From: Labia minor
Lineage: Eukaryota; Arthropoda; Insecta; Dermaptera; Spongiphoridae
Assembly (NCBI GenBank): GCA_963082975.1
Contig: OY720344.1
Span: forward strand, 27,315,172 to 27,379,171
Direction of reading: 5' to 3'
Length of the DNA stretch: 64,000 nucleotides
Translations under genes and position numbers: made by a program
Shown: in pieces, positions 59,018-64,000 of the stretch
Numbering within the stretch: the stretch's first letter is position 1
Layout of the letters: every line of letters starts with the position of its first letter
Notes under the pieces: model-generated
The model's input: only the letters and a program-made list of their open reading frames with translations
Told to the model about the DNA's origin: nothing
The model's database searches: none

Positions 59018-60757
59018 TTAAGAAGATTTTTCACTTCTATGAACTAATAAATGTTTTTTTAGTATAAGTTTTGAACTAAATTTCTTTTTACAATAGTTAC
59101 ATTCCAAATCTTTTACATCTGTATGAATTAATAAATGTCTATTTAAACTAAATATTTTATTAAATGTCTTTTTACAATATTTACATTCAAAGGGCTTTTC
59201 GCCTGTATGAATTAATAAATGAGAACTTAAATTAGTCATAAGATTAAATTTTTTTTTACAATAGTCGCATTCAAAGTGCTTTTCACCTGTATGTATTAAT
59301 AAATGTTTATTTAAATTAGATATAAGATTAAATTTCTTTTTACAATAATTACATTCAAAGGGCTTTTCTCCTGTATGAATTAATAAATGATAATTTAAGC
59401 TATTTTTCCTACTAAATGTCTTTTTACAATATTTACATTCAAAAGGTTTTTCGCCAGTATGAATTAACAAATGTGAATTTAAACCAGATATCTGATTAAA
59501 TGTCTTTGGACAATAGTTACATTCAAAGGGTTTTTCACCTGTATGAATAACTAAATGTCTTTGTAATATATATTTTGAACTAAATTTTTTTTTACAATAG
59601 TTGCATTCAAAGTGCTTTTCGCCTGTATGTATTAATAAATGTTTATTTAAAATAGATAGTTGATTAAATGTCTTTTTACAATATTTACATTCAAAGGGCT
59701 TTTCGCCTGTATGAATTAATAAATGAGTACTTAAATTAGTCATAAGATTAAATTTCTTTTTACAATAATTACATTCAAAAGGTTTTTCACCTGTATGAAT
59801 TATGCTATGTCTATTTAAATGAGATTTTTGTTTAAATTTCTTTTTGCAATAGTTACATTCAAAAGGCTTTTCACTTGAATGAATTAATAAATGTGAATTT
59901 AAACTAGATATCTGAGTAAATATCTTTGGACAATAGTTACATTCAAAGGGTTTTTCACCTGTATGAATAACTAAATGTCTTTGTAATATATATTTTGAAC
60001 TAAATTTTTTTTTACAATAGTTGCATTCAAAGTGCTTTTCACCTGTATGTATTAATAAATGTTTATTTAAAATAGATAGTTGATTAAATGTCTTTTTACA
60101 ATATTTACATTCAAAGGGCTTTTCGCCTGTATGAATTAATAAATGAGTACTTAAAGTAGTCATAAGATTAAATTTCTTTTTACAATAATTACATTCAAAA
60201 GGTTTTTCACCTGTATGAATTATGCTATGTCTATTTAAATGAGATTTTCGTTTAAATTTCTTTTTGCAATAGTTACATTCAAAAGGCTTTTCACTTGTAT
60301 GAATTAATAAATGAGAATTTAAATAAGATTTATTTTGAAATGTCTTCTCACAATAATTACATTCGAAAGGCTTAGGATCTTCAAGATTGTGTTTCCTGCC
60401 TTGGTTCCAATTTTTTACCAAACACTCTTTGAATTTTAATTGATTTTTTAAAATTGAAAATATATCTTTGTGAATACATTTTTTTAAATGTTTAGATAAA
60501 AATTCATCACTTATAAAATTATTATGACAATATAAACAGGAAAATAAAGGACCTAGAAAAACAAAATTGATTTTTATCATATTATAAAATTATTATACTT
60601 TTAAGTGTGATTAAACATTTAAAAATTTAAAATAAAATATAATTAATAATATCTTTACAAATTTTCAATTATATTGAGAAAAAGAAATATAGATTTGAAA
60701 CTTACCTATATATATTGGATATTTTCTGTCTTCATATGAATAAATATTCTGCTCCAT
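59018..60757 (-). CDS. C2H2 zinc-finger protein, two exons, 16 canonical fingers
   Basis: Model: exon 1 60757-60706, intron 60705-60553, exon 2 60552-59018, 528 residues. Exon 1 starts at ATG 60757 (MEQNIYSYEDRKYPIYI) and ends at a GTAAGT donor. Exon 2 follows TTTTTCTAG, and the phase-1 junction keeps the frame. Residues about 18-45 carry a degenerate finger-like CLYCHNNF...HLKKCIH. Sixteen fingers of the form CX2CX12HX3H follow, nearly all FECNYC or FECKYC, mostly joined by HTGEKP linkers. Fingers 2-6 are repeated as fingers 7-11. No KRAB, ZAD, BTB or SCAN domain is seen. Probably a nuclear DNA-binding protein of a lineage-expanded family; targets unknown. No break is seen. Confidence 0.9.
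60553..60705 (-). other. Intron of the zinc-finger gene
   Basis: 153 bp, GTAAGTTTCAA at the 5' side and TTTGTTTTTCTAG at the 3' side, phase 1. Reading through it from the later ATG at 60580 would add the residues MIKINFVFL, encoded by the pyrimidine tract, so the spliced start is preferred. Confidence 0.85.
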
Positions 60758-61446
60758 ATTATATTAAAATTTAAAGGAATTATACAAATTAGATATGAGT
60801 GGGAATAATGAAGTTTTGATTTTTGCTATCATAAGTTAGGCATGAAACTAGCTACGAAATATTTCTAATTCAAGGGGTTAGCCAACAAGGCGCGAGATCT
60901 GAAAATATTGATCGAATCAACCAAAAACAAACCAACCAACTATTGTAAGCAGAGTTCTCAATCGAGTGCGCGTGCACAGATATTTTCAATATATTAAAAA
61001 AATATTTGCACGTACAAGAAATTTTTACTTTCATAAACTGGTATAACGGTGGTAATTTTTTTTATTGTATTAGTAATTAACTAATGTCAAAATTATCAAG
61101 ATCTAATACTCGACAGATAAACTTATAGATCATACAAATCCTTGAACAGACAAATAAATAGAAACATTATTTTATTAATTTATATAAATCTTACTAAACA
61201 TATTTATATTGTCATATGATATTCTATTCTGATAATCGTTTTATTCTGCTCCGGATAGAGGCAGGCAAGCAGCACGACTGCCCGGGGCGTCAAATTTAGA
61301 GGGGCACCAATTTAAAAATGAAATATTTTTTTACATTCATTATTCTAAAGATAATTTCTTTCAAAGGGTGCCAAATTTTGCCAATGAGCTCAAAATCCTA
61401 GAACCGGTACTACTTTCATTTATTTAAAAGGATTATATAGAAAAAT
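60758..61446. other. Upstream region of the zinc-finger gene
   Basis: Presumed 5' UTR and promoter of the gene on the minus strand. A less AT-rich segment at 60860-60990 is the likeliest promoter, but no TATA box or initiator can be assigned. A hAT-like trace follows at 61278-61400. Confidence 0.3.
61278..61400. repeat. Possible hAT fragment
   Basis: GACTGCCCGGGGCGTCAAAT and AGAGGGGCACC, then AAAGGGTGCCAAATTTTGCC inverted about 70 bp later. These resemble the GC-rich subterminal sequences of hAT elements such as the one at 44.5 kb. True ends are not found. Confidence 0.35.
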
Positions 61447-61967
61447 CTGGAGCGTCTCCACTCGACTATCTCTCTAATTTGAATTGGATTAATTAACATA
61501 TATTGTATTTAAATTAAATTTAATTATAAATTATAAATTAAAATTAATAAATAATATTTATTTAGTGCGTGTTTTGTTGGCTCTTTGTTGATGACACCTC
61601 GTCACGTGCTGGCGCTTGATTGGCAGTTATATATATATTTTATATATAATTATTTTAATCATGTGAAAACTATCAAACATATACCTTTATTTTTACGATC
61701 AGCTTAGAGGAAACAAATGAAAACGTGGTAGGTAATGGTCCTCTTCTGAATGAGCTTGATAGAAAACTACAAATTTTGAATAATTCCTGTGTACCGTTTT
61801 TGCATAATCTTATCTATACACACTCAGAGAGAAAGAGAGAGAGAGAGACATTTTTCTCAACCTTAGTGAAAATGACTCAGGTACCTTCAAAACGTATAAA
61901 AACATCAAAATCTCGACATTTCGAAATTTTCGTGATCGCAATATTATCTCTGGCAACATAGTAAAAA
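61447..61967 (-). repeat. R2 interspersed repeat, copy c
   Basis: Reverse orientation, about 520 bp, from CTGGAGCGTCTCCACTCGAC to CTGGCAACATAGTAAAA. Compared with copy a, the microsatellite is an (AG)n tract (about 61825-61850) instead of (TG)n. The GAATAATTCCTGTGTACCG stretch replaces the usual core, and part of the middle is missing. Frames on both strands here are repeat-encoded, not genes. Confidence 0.85.
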
Positions 61968-63392
61968 ACCTCTCAATTAAATGATAGGAAAATACACCCA
62001 AAATTTGATAAAATAAATAAAATCAGGTTTAATATCTTTATGATAAAGATCTCCCAATATGATTTATATAAATATATATATAATTTACATTTTTCTTTAA
62101 TATTATATATGAGATTCTATTTTTATATTCTACAGCAGTTATCAATTGTTAGGAAATTGGGGATATTTTTTAAATTGAAAAGAAGGAAAACGGAAACAAT
62201 TTAAATTTGAATTATTGATGTGCTAAAAATGTAGATAGCATATGAAAAAATAAAAATATTCCAGGGAATATGACAAGTTAACCTGAATGTTATATATTTT
62301 CAGTAAAATTCAAATGTGGTGCGTTCTAACTAAAGGTAGCAGTTTATGATATTGACCAATGAATGTCTCTTCCATTTCATCCTTTTGAATAGCAATAAGA
62401 AATTCTTATCGGATAATTTTATTAACTGTTGTCATACTTTTTTTGTGTACACTAGAATTGGCAAGAAATTATCAAAAGGCCTACAAGTCCATTAAATTAT
62501 TAGTAATTCAAATTGAAAAATGTTCCAAACTATATTTGGGCCAAATTTACTACATGAACTGTTGACTCTTAATACTATAATTCATCTAATATAAATACAA
62601 CTATAAAATTGAGAAAAATATTTTTCTATGAAATATTTCTCCCTTTAGTTTATTTAAACAAAATTCTTTATTTAAATTGCAGATTAACAAGGATGAGATT
62701 AATTACCTTTTAATGACTCTTAGGAATAAGAGAGTGAGAAACATGGAGAGAGTGAGGTAGTTATAATAAAATAAAGTCATAATCGCGGGTGGAGGCGCCG
62801 GAGAGTGGAATGGGTTTCTGAGTCCAGTTAATTTGCCTATACATTCATCATTCTCTCTCTCTCTCTATCGCTCTATCCAAATGCCCCCGAGCGTTTAGTA
62901 AAATATGTGAAATTAGATCTTTTCGAAATCGAGGGTCTATGTCGTAGAAAATAAATTTATGTAAACCCAAATCAAAAGAGAGTGAATTGATCAAAAGGAA
63001 CACAAATACAACAATAACTTTTTTCACACATATATGCCATTCTCATCTAGATGAAAAATAAAACACTATATATATATATTTTAAAAATGTAAATGTCCCA
63101 GTATCTATTGTTGAGGAAATAATACGATATTTTTATATATAGCAAATCAAATGCCTTTTGCAAATCAATTCTAAAATATTTCCAAATTCTTTTGATACGC
63201 CCTTGTTAGATATTCTAGAACTATATATTTATTAATTCGCTGACTTGTATTTTTTTTTTATATTGAGGGGGTAAAAAAAATTTTTTCATAAATTTTACAA
63301 ATTTATTTTTTTTGAATTGTTAATTTTTCTTTTTATTGGCGAATTAATTACAAATTCTATCTTTTATATAATTCCTAAAGATTAGGTTTAAT
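61968..63392. other. AT-rich DNA, no feature seen
   Basis: AT-rich sequence with (CT)n at 62850-62868. The patch 62690-62900 is less AT-rich but has no recognised content. Confidence 0.45.
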
Positions 63393-63657
63393 CAATGGTG
63401 TATTTGGGAACGCGGGGGAACGACGTTCCCTTACCTATTTTTCAGAACCGGAATGCGTTCCAGTACTTTTTCATGTCCCGACAACTCCCACTTAAATCTA
63501 CTGTTAGAATTTCTTTTTTGGTGTTCGTTAATACTTGGTACAGTAAGAACAAGAAAAAAATAAAAACATATTTGGAAAAAAATAGTTTGCTGAAAATAGG
63601 ACTTTTTTTTGTCCCACTATGCGTTCCCTTACTTCTTATTTTACCAATACATCACTG
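63393..63657. mobile_element. hAT-type MITE with perfect 8-bp target duplication
   Basis: A 265-bp insertion with ends CAATGGTGTATTTGG (left) and CAGTGATGTATTGG (right, minus strand). It is flanked by GGTTTAAT at 63385-63392 and 63658-63665. The interior has repeated GTTCCCTTAC segments near both ends. The plus-strand open frame over it (63395-63664) is not coding. Confidence 0.9.
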
Positions 63658-63665
63658 GGTTTAAT

Positions 63666-64000
63666 ATATATCTTTATTTAAATACAAAAAATATGATTTT
63701 CCTTTAACCTCTTATGCGCGTCTTATACCTATAGCCTATGACAATTCCGCTTTCCAGTGGGTATTTAGTACGAATAAATTTGCTATTTAAAAATATGTAT
63801 TATTTAATGGGTCTACCATATATATTCGTCTGTTTAGAGTAAATTCGCGCTGTAGAGATCTCAAACTTTTGTGCACAGATATGAGATATTTTTTTATTTT
63901 TTGTTCGTTTTTTCAAAACTTTTAAAACAAAGTTTAGTTTTAACATTTTGCACGACACGTATACATAGTGTGTATATTTATTTTAATTTTTTCTATTACC
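63666..64000. other. No feature seen
   Basis: AT-rich sequence to the end of the window. No gene or element recognised. Confidence 0.45.

Noticed and set aside
1..64000. CRISPR array, operons or other prokaryotic systems
   Set aside because: Repeats here are interspersed or microsatellite type without regular spacers, and the genes and transposons are eukaryotic.

Overview
The window is 64 kb of very AT-rich eukaryotic nuclear DNA, most likely from an arthropod. The evidence is spliceosomal introns, arthropod-type transposons (Tc1/mariner, hAT, pogo/Tigger, Ty3/gypsy, LINE and SINE pieces) and a C2H2 zinc-finger gene with HTGEKP linkers. The species cannot be named from the sequence. There is no bacterial-style gene organisation, rRNA, intact tRNA or CRISPR array.

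Only one host gene can be modelled with confidence. It is a two-exon C2H2 zinc-finger gene on the minus strand (59018-60757), with 16 canonical fingers. Fingers 2-6 and 7-11 are a tandem duplicate of one 420-bp block. A second possible host locus is a CpG-richer promoter and short first coding exon at 28590-28738 (+), ending in a GTAAGT donor. Its later exons are not seen, though a back-to-back acceptor/donor on the same strand at 46.43 kb could be a recursive splice point in a long intron.

The best-preserved element is an env-less Ty3/gypsy LTR retrotransposon at 23216-28034. It has identical 298-bp LTRs, a gag ORF, a canonical -1 slippery site (A AAA AAC) at the gag stop, and a protease-RT-RNase H-integrase pol. 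Pol is broken once by a frame change at a run of nine A in the integrase. It has no conventional tRNA primer-binding site. Instead the 12 nt directly after the 5' LTR are perfectly complementary to a 12-nt stretch inside the LTR, just downstream of a TATA-like region. That is the geometry expected for Tf1/Sushi-type RNA self-priming.

The rest is a graveyard of decayed mobile DNA. From left to right it holds a Tc1/mariner relic with ~105-bp inverted repeats (4.2-4.9 kb), two mariner relics (6.0-6.5 and 9.7-10.0 kb), a B-box repeat (12.4 kb), a tRNA-derived SINE with a 12-bp target-site duplication (13.9-14.2 kb), a hAT MITE and a Tc1-like relic (21.8-22.3 kb), a Tigger relic (40.2 kb), a palindromic foldback element (42.1-42.8 kb) and a hAT element with an 8-bp duplication (44.5-45.2 kb). 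These are followed by LINE 3' ends (47.4 and 49.1 kb), a Helitron-like endonuclease fragment between inverted ends (49.5-50.8 kb), a probable solo LTR (51.6-52.05 kb) and a second hAT MITE with an 8-bp duplication (63.4 kb). Two interspersed families recur: R1 (five copies) and R2 (three copies). R1, R2 and the 42-kb element all carry a short tandem repeat next to a related core (AACGG...TGATGAAATTTGG). The remaining sequence is AT-rich, low-complexity intergenic or intronic DNA with (TA)n tracts and a few less AT-rich islands of unknown nature.
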